Positions 55,379-63,320 of a stretch of DNA of 64,000 nucleotides are shown here, one piece after another. The DNA is from a beta proteobacterium AAP51. Lineage in GTDB: Bacteria > Pseudomonadota > Gammaproteobacteria > Burkholderiales > Burkholderiaceae_C. A program made the position numbers and the translations under genes. How positions within the stretch are numbered: position 1 is the stretch's first letter; every line of letters begins with the position of its first letter. Location of the stretch: assembly GCA_001295905.1 (NCBI GenBank), contig LJHT01000058.1, positions 1 to 64,000 on the forward strand, given 5' to 3'. The notes beneath the pieces were generated by a model. It was given only the letters and a program-made list of their open reading frames with translations. It was not told where the DNA came from and searched no databases.

Positions 55379-56427
55379 GGGTTTTCCTCGTGAACTTGCC
55401 AGGCGGCGGCGCGCTGGCTGCGCTCGTCGCGCGGGGTGCGGCCGTAGCGCGCGCGGTAGGCGTTGCTGAAATGCGAGCCGGAACTGAAGCCGCAGCCCAG
55501 CCCGATCTGCAGGATGGACTGGCTGGTCTGCTGCAGCAGCCGCCGCGCGCGCGCCAGGCGCAGTTCGGCGTAGTAGCGGCTGGGCAGTTCGTCCAGGTGC
55601 TGCTTGAACAGGCGTTCCAGCTGGCGGCGCGACACGCCCACCAGCTGCGCAATGTCTTCGGTGGGCAGCGGCTCGCCCAGGTTGGCCTCCATCAGCGCCA
55701 CGGCCTCGGCCAGCTTGGGGCTGGCCAGGCCGGTGCGTGCGGCCACGGGGGTGCGCTGGCGTTCGTCGGGCGCACGCAGCCGCTCCAGGCCGAAGTGCGC
55801 CAGCAGCGCCTGGCCCGCGCGCTCCCCATGGCGGCGGCCCAGCCAGGCCAGCAGCAGGTCGAGGCTGGCGGTGCTGCCGGTGCAGCTGAGGCGCTGGCGG
55901 TCGATTTCGTAGACGTTGCTGGACACCACCACGTCGGCATGCTGCTCGGCCAGCTGTGGACCCAGCGCCCAGTGCAGCGTGGCGCGGTGGCCGCCCAGCA
56001 GCCCGGCCTGGGCCAGCACCGCCGCGCCGCTGCCGATGCCGCCCAGCGTGGCGCCGGCACTCGCGTGGCTGCGCAGGAAGGCGTGCAGCGGCGCGTGGCC
56101 ATCGCGCACGGGCTCGGGCAGCGGCAGCTCGCTCAGCACGAACACGGCATCCAGCGGCGGGGCGTCGGCCAGGCCGTGTGCGGGCTGCACCAGGGTGCCG
56201 CAGGCGGCGCGCACGCTGCGGCCGTCCAGGCTGAGCGTCAGCGCCTGGTAGGCAGCGGCCGCGCGCCCTGGGCCCGCGAACGCCGGCGCCGGGGAAGCCG
56301 CCGGCGTCGGCCCCAGGTCGTCCAGCACCGCATTGGCGGCGGCCAGCGCATCCATGGCCCCCCCCAGCGACAGCAGCGAAAAGCGCGGCAGCAGCACGAA
56401 GCCGTGGCGCTGGACGGCAGGGTTCAC
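55375..56427 (-). CDS. GlxA/ArgR-type AraC-family transcriptional regulator
   Basis: 350 residues. N-terminal DJ-1/PfpI-like domain (FSLLSLGGAMDALAAANAVL) and C-terminal AraC helix-turn-helix domain: EDIAQLVGVSRRQLERLFKQ and SILQIGLGCGFSSGSHFSNAYRARYG. This architecture matches Pseudomonas ArgR, which activates aot and aru arginine genes. Its place between an arginine-type binding protein and AstA supports the same role here. Other GlxA regulators sense carnitine or other amines. Confidence 0.88.
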   Translation of the reverse strand: MNPAVQRHGFVLLPRFSLLSLGGAMDALAAANAVLDDLGPTPAASPAPAFAGPGRAAAAYQALTLSLDGRSVRAACGTLVQPAHGLADAPPLDAVFVLSELPLPEPVRDGHAPLHAFLRSHASAGATLGGIGSGAAVLAQAGLLGGHRATLHWALGPQLAEQHADVVVSSNVYEIDRQRLSCTGSTASLDLLLAWLGRRHGERAGQALLAHFGLERLRAPDERQRTPVAARTGLASPKLAEAVALMEANLGEPLPTEDIAQLVGVSRRQLERLFKQHLDELPSRYYAELRLARARRLLQQTSQSILQIGLGCGFSSGSHFSNAYRARYGRTPRDERSQRAAAWQVHEENP

Positions 56428-56434
56428 GCAGGCT

Positions 56435-57244
56435 TCACTTCTTCTTCAGCTCGGCGCCATAGATGTCGAAGCTGAAGTACTTGTCGTTCAGCTTCTTGTA
56501 GGTGCCGTCGGCGCGCATGGCGGCCAGTGCGGCGTTCATGGCGGCCAGCAGGGCGGTGTCGCTCTGGCGCAGCGCGATGCCGGCGCCCACGCCGAAGAAG
56601 GCCGGGTCGTCGTAGCTGGGGCCGCGGAAGGCGTAGCCCTGGCCCTTGGGCGTTTTCAGGAAGCCCTGGTCGGCGGCCACCACGTCGGCCAGCGTGGCGT
56701 CGATGCGGCCGCTCACGAGGTCGAGGAACACGTCGTCCTGCTTGCTGTAGCGCACGATCTCGGCTTCCTTGAAGGTGGCGGTGGCGAAGCGGTCGTGGAT
56801 GGTGTTGCGCTGCACACCCAGGCGCCGGCCCTTCAGCCCGGCGGGCGTGGCCTCGAACCTGGCGTCGGCGCGCGTCACCACGCGGGCCGGGGTCTGGTAG
56901 TACTTGTCGGTGAAGGCCACCACCTTCTGGCGCTCGGGCGTGATGCTCATCGAGGCGACGATGGCGTCGACCTTCTTCGCGCGCAGCGCGGGAATCGTGG
57001 CGTCGAACTCCATCTTCACCTGCGTGCAGCTCACCTGCAGGCGGCGGCAGATCTCGGCGGCGATGTCGGCGTCGAAGCCGACGATGCGGCCATCGGGCGC
57101 CACGCTGCTGAAAGGCGGGTAGCCGCCTTCCATCGCCAGGCGCAGCGTTTTCGGCAGGCCGGGTGCGGCCTGGGCCAGGGCGCCCACGGCCAGGGGCAAG
57201 AGCGTGGCGAAGACGGCGGTGCGGAGGAAGGCGCGGCGCGGCAT
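56435..57244 (-). CDS. Periplasmic arginine/lysine/ornithine-type binding protein
   Basis: 269 residues from ATG at 57244, preceded by AAGGAA. Signal sequence with RRAFLR. KTLRLAMEGGYPPFSSVAPDG, IVGFDADIAAEICRRL, and DAIVASMSITPERQKVVAFTDKYYQ match basic amino acid binders (AotJ/HisJ). No permease is adjacent; the HisQMP-like transporter at 34787-38228 could serve it. Fits with the cyanophycinase gene upstream (31-bp gap). Confidence 0.9.
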   Translation of the reverse strand: MPRRAFLRTAVFATLLPLAVGALAQAAPGLPKTLRLAMEGGYPPFSSVAPDGRIVGFDADIAAEICRRLQVSCTQVKMEFDATIPALRAKKVDAIVASMSITPERQKVVAFTDKYYQTPARVVTRADARFEATPAGLKGRRLGVQRNTIHDRFATATFKEAEIVRYSKQDDVFLDLVSGRIDATLADVVAADQGFLKTPKGQGYAFRGPSYDDPAFFGVGAGIALRQSDTALLAAMNAALAAMRADGTYKKLNDKYFSFDIYGAELKKK

Positions 57245-57275
57245 GGTGTTCCTTGGTGGCGTGGAGGGTGGCGGT

Positions 57276-58652
57276 TCAGGGCTTGGCGGCGCCCGCACCT
57301 GTGGGCGCGAGCGGCACGTACAGCGGGCGCTGCACGCGCACCGGCACGATATCCAATCTCACGCCGGCCACCGTCACGGCCGTGGGTTGCAGCGTCAGCC
57401 AGCCGCGGGTGCCCTCGTCCACCCACAGGCGCCATTCGAAGCCGAGCTCGGGCGCGGGGTCGTCGGCCGCTGGCAGCGCCGCGAAGGCCAGGCCGCGGGC
57501 TTCGCGCTGGTCGCTGTCCACCAGCTGGGCCAGGGCCTGCACGAGGCGGCCTTCGGCCAGCAGCTCGGTGATGAAGATGGGGCCGCTGTGGTACCCACGG
57601 TGCCCGGCTGCCAGAGGCTGCAGCAATTGCGCGCGCAGCGCCGCGGGCGGCGGCTGCACCACCCGCTGCTCGAGGTGGAAGCGGTCGCCGCTTTGCAGCC
57701 AGTGCAGCGTGGCGCCGGCCAGGTTGAAGGCGGGCAGCTGTGCGTTGCGCGTGGCCTGGGTGAGGTCGGCCACCAGCACGCCGCTGCGGCCCAGGGCTTC
57801 CACCGTGTCGCCCTGGAAGAGGGCGGCCGAGTCTTCTTCCACGCCCACGCCCAGCACCAGGCCCTGGGCCTGCATCAAGGGCAGCAGCCGGGCAATGCGG
57901 CCACGGCGGATGAAGTGCTGGTCCACCAGCACCTGCGCGGGCAGGAAGCCGAAGCCTTGCGCCCATTCCTGGCCTTCGCGCAGCCGGCCTTTCATCACCG
58001 CCAGCGGGTCGGGCGCATCGCGGAAGGCCACGGCGCTGAGCACCGCTGCGCCCGAGCTGGTGCCGGCCACCACGCCGCCGCGCTGCCACACCTGGCGCAC
58101 GGCCTGCAGCAGCGGGCTGTCCTGCCCGCCGGGGCGCAGCGCGCTCAGCAGCCGTTCTTGCGCGCCGCCGCTGAAGAACACACCGCGGCAGCCGCGCACG
58201 GCTTCCAGCCAGCGTTCGCTGCGCACTTCGGCGGCCACGTCCTGCCCGGCGATGCGCGGCGAAACACGCACATGCACCGTCTTCGCGCCATGGCGGGCCA
58301 GATTGGCGCTGATGCTGGCGGCGCTGGCGTCGGGGTCGCCGGCAGCGGTGGCGAAGACCGAAAAACACGCACCGCGCCCACCGGCCAGTTGCACCAGGCG
58401 TGACCACACGGCGTGGTTGTTGTCCTGCAAGGCGCCGCCGATGGCCACCGTGATGCCTTGCGCCTGCGCGCTGCCGGCGGCCACACACAGCCCCAGCCCC
58501 AAGGCCACGGCCGAGGCCCAGCGGGCGAAGGTGCGCAAGACCCGAGGGATCAGCGGGACACCCGGGGAAAGCCTCGGGAAGCAGGGCAGCGAGACCCGGG
58601 CGAACCGGGCTGAGCGGGCAGGGCGGAGGCGGCAGCGTGGCATGGCCGCCAT
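57276..58652 (-). CDS. Probable exported cyanophycinase (peptidase S51 family)
   Basis: 458 residues from the ATG at 58652; ATG at 58643 and a TTG at 58538 are alternatives. A hydrophobic signal-like stretch ASAVALGLGLCVAAGSAQAQ precedes the mature part, giving a long n-region with the ATG starts. S51 features: GVFFSGGAQERLLSAL, the nucleophile elbow GTSSGAAVLSA with Ser199, and VDQHFIRRGRIARLL with a catalytic-type His. Cyanophycinase cleaves multi-L-arginyl-poly-L-aspartate to beta-Asp-Arg dipeptides; exported forms (CphE) attack external polymer. The last roughly 170 residues are an additional domain of unknown role, longer than cytosolic CphB. Confidence 0.85.
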   Translation of the reverse strand: MAAMPRCRLRPARSARFARVSLPCFPRLSPGVPLIPRVLRTFARWASAVALGLGLCVAAGSAQAQGITVAIGGALQDNNHAVWSRLVQLAGGRGACFSVFATAAGDPDASAASISANLARHGAKTVHVRVSPRIAGQDVAAEVRSERWLEAVRGCRGVFFSGGAQERLLSALRPGGQDSPLLQAVRQVWQRGGVVAGTSSGAAVLSAVAFRDAPDPLAVMKGRLREGQEWAQGFGFLPAQVLVDQHFIRRGRIARLLPLMQAQGLVLGVGVEEDSAALFQGDTVEALGRSGVLVADLTQATRNAQLPAFNLAGATLHWLQSGDRFHLEQRVVQPPPAALRAQLLQPLAAGHRGYHSGPIFITELLAEGRLVQALAQLVDSDQREARGLAFAALPAADDPAPELGFEWRLWVDEGTRGWLTLQPTAVTVAGVRLDIVPVRVQRPLYVPLAPTGAGAAKP

Positions 58653-58836
58653 CTTGTCATCTGGAACACCACAGGGCCGCGCGCGAACTTGGGGCCAAGC
58701 GACGCCAACTTGCCTGCGCGCGACGGCTGCTCCAGCCGCCCATAGGCAAGCCCGAAGCGGCTGCCTAGAGTGAATTTCAGGCCGCCGCTGGTGGCGCGCC
58801 GCACCCACCCGACCCGGCCACGAAGGAAGACCCTGC

Positions 58837-61656
58837 ATGAGCAAGACGAACCCGCCACCGCATCCCAAGCCGCTGCGCCGCCAGCCTCTGGCCCTGGCCG
58901 TGCTGGCGCTGCTGGCGGCCCAAGGCGCTGCTGTTCATGCACAGACGGCGGCGCCCGCGACCGCTGCAGCCGCCCCGGCGCCGCAGCGCATCGAAGTCAC
59001 CGGCTCCAGCATCAAACGGCTGGATGGCGAAACCGCACTGCCCGTGGAAACGCTGCGCCGTGCCGACATCGACAAGATCGGCGTCACCACCGCCGCCGAA
59101 CTGCTGCAGAAGCTGACCGCCAACGTCGGCGGCCTGACCGACGGCGCCAGCATCAGCGACCAATCCGGCGCGCAGCGCGGCTTCAACGGCGCCAACCTGC
59201 GCGGCCTGGGTGTCTCCAGCACGCTGGTGCTGCTGAACGGCCGCCGCCTGGCCAACTTCGCGAGCCCCGGCGACAACGCCGGCGTCGACCTGAACAACAT
59301 CCCCTCGGGCGCCATCCAGCGCGTGGAAGTGCTGAAGGACGGCGCCAGCGCCATCTACGGCACCGACGCCATGGGCGGTGTCATCAACTTCATCACGCGC
59401 AAGGACTACCAGGGCGCCGACTTCGGCCTCTACACCCTGGCCACGCAGGAAGGCGGCGCCGGCAAGACGGCGCTGAACGCCTCGGCCGGCTTCGGCGACC
59501 TGAACACCGACGGCTTCAACGTCTTCGCCGCCATCGACCTGCAGAAGCTGCAGGCCCTGCGCTCCAGCGAACGCCAGTTCATCCAGGACTACGACCTGCC
59601 CGGCCGCCTGGGCCCGCAGCTTTCCAGCAACCCCTTCCCGGCCAACGTCGACCTCACGGCCGCGCAGCTGACCACGCTGAACAACTTCGTGCTCGCCAAC
59701 CCCGGCACGGCGCTGCGAGGCACCGGCCCCAACGGCACCTGGCAGCCGCGCGTGCCCGGCAGCTCGGCGCGCCGCGTGAACTTCGCCAAGGCCACCTGCA
59801 CGGGTGGCGCGAACCCGAACTCGGTGACGCCCACCTCGCTGGGCGGCACCGAGGGCTGCGCCTACAACTACATGGGCGACACCGAGATCTACCCGAAATC
59901 GGAGAAAGCCAACTTCATCGGGCGCGCCACCTTCCGCCTGGGTGCCGACCACCAGCTCTTCATCGAGGCGCTGGCCAGCCGCACCGAAACCGACTACGCC
60001 GCCTCGCCGGCCACCTCGGGCAACATCGCTGCCAGCGTGGGCATCACGCTGCCGGCTTCGCTGCAGGCCGTCACGGGCATCACCACGCCGGTGGCCTTCC
60101 GCTTCCGCCTTTCCGATGCCGGCGGCCGCACCAGCCGCGTGGAAAGCGAAGCCACGCGCCTGGTGGTGGGCGTCAGCGGCATCGTCGCCGGCTGGGACTA
60201 CGACGCCGCGCTGAACCGCAGCGTGAACAAGGCCACCGACGAGAACCTGTCGGGCTGGGTCTCGAACAGCCGCCTGCGCGCCGGCATTGCCAACGGCAGC
60301 TACAACCCCTTCGCGCCGGCCACCGCGGCGGGTAAGGCTTTCATCACTTCCATCCAGCTCACGGGTGCGGCGCGCATCGCCGAAGGCACCACCACGGTGG
60401 TGGACGGCAAGCTCTCGCGCGCCATCGGCCGCCTGGCCGGTGGCGAGATGGTGCTGGCGCTGGGCGCCGAAGCGCGCAAGGAAGAAACCGAGTTCCGTTC
60501 GACCGACGTGCTGAAGAGCAACGACGTCGTCGGTGACCGCTCGACCTCGGGCGCGCTGCTGGCCGACACGCGCCACAGCCGCGACGTGCAGGGCGCCTAT
60601 GCCGAGCTGGTGGCGCCCTTCACGAAACAGTGGGAAGGCCAGTTCGCGCTGCGCCAGGACCGCTACGAAGGCGTGTTCGATGCCGCGACCAACCGCACCT
60701 CGCCCTCGCTCAACAGCACCAACCCCAAGCTGGGCCTGAGCTACCGGCCCAACCGCACGCTGCTGGCCCGCGCTTCCTTCGGCACGGGTTTCCGCGCGCC
60801 TTCCATCTCGGAGATGTTCCGCCCGGTGCGCGCCGGCATCACTGCCAGCTTCGTGCGCGACCCGGTGTCGGGCGAGATCGGCCAGCTGCCGGTGGACCGC
60901 TTCTCGAACCCCGAGCTGCAGCCCGAGAAGAGCAAGCAGTTCAACATCGGCTTCGTGTTCGAACCTTCGCGCAGCTGGAGCGGCAGCGTGGACTTCTGGT
61001 CCATCCGCAAGACGAACATCATCTCGGAAATCGGCGAAGAGACGATCTTCGGCAACCCCGTCTACTACAACGACCCGGCCATCGTCAGCCGCTTCTCCGA
61101 CGGCTTCGTCAACGTCATCACGGTGAAGAAAGAGAACCGCGGCCGGCTCAACACCGCGGGCGTGGACCTCTCGCTGCGCTGGAGCGGCGAGACCGGCGCC
61201 TGGGGCCGCTTCGGCGCCAGCGTGGCTGGCACGCTGGTCACCGAATACAAGTTCAGCACCGACCCGCGTTCGCCGCTGGTCGATGGCCTGGGCCGCTTCC
61301 GCGACGACAAGGCCGTGCAGAAGTGGCGCCACAAGCTGAACATCGACTGGGACTTCCAGAACCTCGGCCTGAGCCTGGGCAACACCTTCCTCTCGGGCTA
61401 CCGCGACCAGAACGTGGAAGGCCTGGCCGCACCCGAGTGGAACAACCGCGACGTGAAGGCCTATTCGCTGTGGGATGTGACCGGCAGCTACCGCTTCAGC
61501 GAGCGCCTGCGCCTGCGTGCCGGCGTGCTGAACCTGCTGGACACCGCGCCGCCTTTCACCAACCAGTCGCGCTACTTCCAGGTGACCTGGGACCCGACCT
61601 ACGGCGACCCGCGCGGCCGCAGCTACTACCTGAACCTGCAGTACAGCTTCAAGTAA
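58837..61656 (+). CDS. TonB-dependent outer membrane receptor
   Basis: 939 residues. Signal peptide to about residue 36 (ALLAAQGAAVHAQ), a TonB-box-like RIEVTGSSIKRLDG, the plug domain with GVSSTLVLLNGRRLANF and IQRVEVLKDGASAIYGTDAMGGVINFI, then a barrel ending in YYLNLQYSFK. The RIEVTGS/INFITRK type often carries peptides or oligosaccharides rather than siderophores. Divergent from the cyanophycinase operon with a shared 184-bp intergenic region, suggesting the two are co-regulated. Confidence 0.95.
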   Translation: MSKTNPPPHPKPLRRQPLALAVLALLAAQGAAVHAQTAAPATAAAAPAPQRIEVTGSSIKRLDGETALPVETLRRADIDKIGVTTAAELLQKLTANVGGLTDGASISDQSGAQRGFNGANLRGLGVSSTLVLLNGRRLANFASPGDNAGVDLNNIPSGAIQRVEVLKDGASAIYGTDAMGGVINFITRKDYQGADFGLYTLATQEGGAGKTALNASAGFGDLNTDGFNVFAAIDLQKLQALRSSERQFIQDYDLPGRLGPQLSSNPFPANVDLTAAQLTTLNNFVLANPGTALRGTGPNGTWQPRVPGSSARRVNFAKATCTGGANPNSVTPTSLGGTEGCAYNYMGDTEIYPKSEKANFIGRATFRLGADHQLFIEALASRTETDYAASPATSGNIAASVGITLPASLQAVTGITTPVAFRFRLSDAGGRTSRVESEATRLVVGVSGIVAGWDYDAALNRSVNKATDENLSGWVSNSRLRAGIANGSYNPFAPATAAGKAFITSIQLTGAARIAEGTTTVVDGKLSRAIGRLAGGEMVLALGAEARKEETEFRSTDVLKSNDVVGDRSTSGALLADTRHSRDVQGAYAELVAPFTKQWEGQFALRQDRYEGVFDAATNRTSPSLNSTNPKLGLSYRPNRTLLARASFGTGFRAPSISEMFRPVRAGITASFVRDPVSGEIGQLPVDRFSNPELQPEKSKQFNIGFVFEPSRSWSGSVDFWSIRKTNIISEIGEETIFGNPVYYNDPAIVSRFSDGFVNVITVKKENRGRLNTAGVDLSLRWSGETGAWGRFGASVAGTLVTEYKFSTDPRSPLVDGLGRFRDDKAVQKWRHKLNIDWDFQNLGLSLGNTFLSGYRDQNVEGLAAPEWNNRDVKAYSLWDVTGSYRFSERLRLRAGVLNLLDTAPPFTNQSRYFQVTWDPTYGDPRGRSYYLNLQYSFK

Positions 61657-61692
61657 AGGCCGGCCGCCCGCGCAGCGGGCACGCCCGGCCCG

Positions 61693-61738
61693 AAGGCCCC
61701 CTGCGGACACGCCCCGGTGTGTCTGCCGGGGGCCTTTT
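61693..61738 (+). terminator. Rho-independent terminator after the TonB receptor
   Basis: AAGGCCCCC and GGGGGCCTT close a long stem whose inner part pairs GGACAC with GTGTGTC, followed by TTTT. Confidence 0.75.
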
Positions 61739-61760
61739 CCATGCTGCGGGGCCGCTGGGC

Positions 61761-61774
61761 GTGACGCAGGTCAC
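61761..61774. promoter_or_regulatory. CRP/FNR-like site upstream of flhD
   Basis: GTGAC-GCAG-GTCAC, i.e. GTGA-N6-TCAC, the core of a CRP-type site (TGTGA-N6-TCACA) with the outer left T replaced. It is about 175 bp upstream of the flhD ATG. Confidence 0.45.
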
Positions 61775-61810
61775 ATCTGGAAACCCTTGTAGGAATTTGC
61801 CTGACAAGCC

Positions 61811-61835
61811 GGCTGGAGAAACGCGGACTCCAGCC
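61811..61835 (+). promoter_or_regulatory. GGA-bearing hairpin in the flhD leader
   Basis: GGCTGGAG and CTCCAGCC form an eight-base stem around AAACGCGGA. GGA triplets lie in the loop and just downstream (CACGGAG), the usual look of CsrA/RsmA target hairpins. This needs the transcript to start upstream. Confidence 0.35.
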
Positions 61836-61945
61836 ACGGAGATGGGCTGATGTTGCATCCCACTTCCGACTTCTACAGTTCGTTTCATCGGCTGGCCCTC
61901 ACCAGCTACCACAGACCACCCCAGACACCCCGACGGAGCAGCCCC

Positions 61946-62269
61946 ATGAACACCGACCAGATCCTTGCCGAGATTCGCGAAGCCAACCTGTCCTACCTGA
62001 TGCTGGCGCAGAGCCTGGTGCGCGCCGACAAGGAGCAGGCCCTGTTCCGCCTGGGCGTGAGCGAAGAGACGGCCACGCTGATCGGGAGCCTGACCCCGGC
62101 GCAGATGATGAAGGTGGCCACCGGCAACACGCTGCTGTGCCGCTTCCGCATGGACGACGACATGGTGTGGAACCTGCTCACCAACCACGGCAAGGGCGCT
62201 GCCAACGACGGCATGAGCCGCCTGCACGCTTCCATCTTGATGGCCGGCCGCCACCAAGAAGCCGCCTGA
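61946..62269 (+). CDS. flhD: Flagellar transcriptional regulator FlhD
   Basis: 107 residues from ATG at 61946. LAEIREANLSYLMLAQSLVRADKEQALFRLG and MDDDMVWNLLTNHGKG match FlhD. With FlhC it forms the FlhD4C2 activator of flagellar class II genes. The frame is open upstream to 61850, but that part covers the leader hairpin. Confidence 0.95.
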   Translation: MNTDQILAEIREANLSYLMLAQSLVRADKEQALFRLGVSEETATLIGSLTPAQMMKVATGNTLLCRFRMDDDMVWNLLTNHGKGAANDGMSRLHASILMAGRHQEAA

Positions 62270-62274
62270 CTTTG

Positions 62275-62407
62275 GCCCCCCGAGGGGGGCGAGTCGGACG
62301 TTGAACAGTCCTTGAGGACTGTTCATCGCCAACGAGCGACAGCGGCGTCTCCGCCGCTGGCTCTTGCGACGGCCCGGCAGAGCCGGTTCCGCGCCAGGGA
62401 CTTGATC
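62275..62407. repeat. Dispersed intergenic repeat, copy C (extended, between flhD and flhC)
   Basis: It shares the CCCCCCGAGGGGGG block, GGCCCGGCAGAGCCGGTTCC and CTTGATC blocks with copies A and B. It is longer by a perfect hairpin GAACAGTCC-TTGA-GGACTGTTC (62303-62324) and a second one AGCGGCG-TCTC-CGCCGCT (62341-62358). It makes up most of the 172-bp flhD-flhC gap. Confidence 0.6.
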
Positions 62408-62441
62408 AAACCAATACACATCACAGGACGGAGAACACACC

Positions 62442-63011
62442 ATGGCCCGCAGCAAGAGCATCCTCACCGAAGCCAAGCAGATCGAGCGTGCCGTCACGCT
62501 CATCAACCTCGGCGCGCGCCTGCAGGTGCTGGAAAGCGAAACCGACCTGAGCTACGAGCGCCTGCTGCGCCTGTACAAGGAAGTGGCGGGCAAGAGCCCC
62601 AGCAAGGGCCAGCTGCCGTTCTCCACCGACTGGTTCATGACCTGGCAGCCCAACATCCACTCGAGCCTGTTCCTGAACATGCACGAGTACCTGAACAAGA
62701 CCGCCGCGCTGGACGAGATCGACACCGTCATCAAGGCCTACCAGCTCTACCTGGAACAGATGCAAGCCCAGGGCCTGGAGCCGCTGCTGAGCGTGACGCG
62801 CGCCTGGCGCCTGGTGAAGTTCGTCGACAACGGCATGCTCACGATGACGGCCTGCAGCAAGTGCGGCGGCCACTTCGTCACCCACCCGCACGAGATCGCC
62901 CGCCACTACGTGTGCGGCCTGTGCAACCCGCCGGCACGCGCTGGCAAGGGCAAGCTCGCCGGCAGCCTGGGCCAGGGCTGCAGCCACGACCGCGCCGACC
63001 ATGCTCACTGA
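62442..63011 (+). CDS. flhC: Flagellar transcriptional regulator FlhC
   Basis: 189 residues. TEAKQIERAVTLINLGARLQVLE, STDWFMTWQPNIHSSLF, and the C-terminal zinc site CSKCGG...CGLCN. DNA-binding partner of FlhD. The C-terminal tail after the zinc site is Gly/His-rich. Confidence 0.96.
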   Translation: MARSKSILTEAKQIERAVTLINLGARLQVLESETDLSYERLLRLYKEVAGKSPSKGQLPFSTDWFMTWQPNIHSSLFLNMHEYLNKTAALDEIDTVIKAYQLYLEQMQAQGLEPLLSVTRAWRLVKFVDNGMLTMTACSKCGGHFVTHPHEIARHYVCGLCNPPARAGKGKLAGSLGQGCSHDRADHAH

Positions 63012-63106
63012 GCCCGCGCAGACGCCCATTTCTTCACGAAACCTGCAGCCGGCACGCTGCAGCCGCCGAACCTCTGGTCGATAACCAGCTCATTCGATTT
63101 GTTCAT
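63005..63106 (-). CDS. Possible 33-residue small protein antisense to the end of flhC
   Basis: ATG at 63106 with a strong GGAGGAG at seven bases upstream on the minus strand. The predicted peptide is MNKSNELVIDQRFGGCSVPA plus 13 more residues, ending ARAQ. Third-position GC is about 73%, lower than neighbouring genes. It overlaps flhC by seven bases. There is no clear promoter or family match, and the palindromes upstream belong to a plus-strand terminator, so this may be chance. Confidence 0.3.
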   Translation of the reverse strand: MNKSNELVIDQRFGGCSVPAAGFVKKWASARAQ

Positions 63107-63122
63107 TGCTCGTCTCCTCCTG

Positions 63123-63171
63123 GCACAGATCTCTGTGCTTTCCAGCGGGTCCTTCGGGGCCCGCTTTTTTT
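63123..63171 (+). terminator. Terminator downstream of flhC, UUCG-capped
   Basis: GCACAGA-TC-TCTGTGC (63123-63138), then AGCGGGTCC-TTCG-GGGCCCGCT (63144-63165) with a UUCG loop, then seven T. The rest of the 63012-63320 gap (309 bp) holds the possible small ORF, a TGCTCGTCTCCTCC stretch at 63108-63121, and otherwise no gene that I can support. Confidence 0.85.
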
Positions 63172-63320
63172 GTGCCGGCCTTGCTTGAGCTGGCCTTGCG
63201 CGCCACCACCCGCTCAGCACCGCACCAGGCGCAGCAGCCGGCCAAGCGCCGAGCAAGGCCGCTGGCGTGCCGTTTATCGGGGCTTGGGCCCCGCGCCGCA
63301 CTTCCACACTCGAAGGCACC

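Noticed and set aside
58777..61710. 977-codon minus-strand frame opposite the TonB receptor
   Set aside because: Antisense shadow of a clearly coding gene; no recognisable motif.
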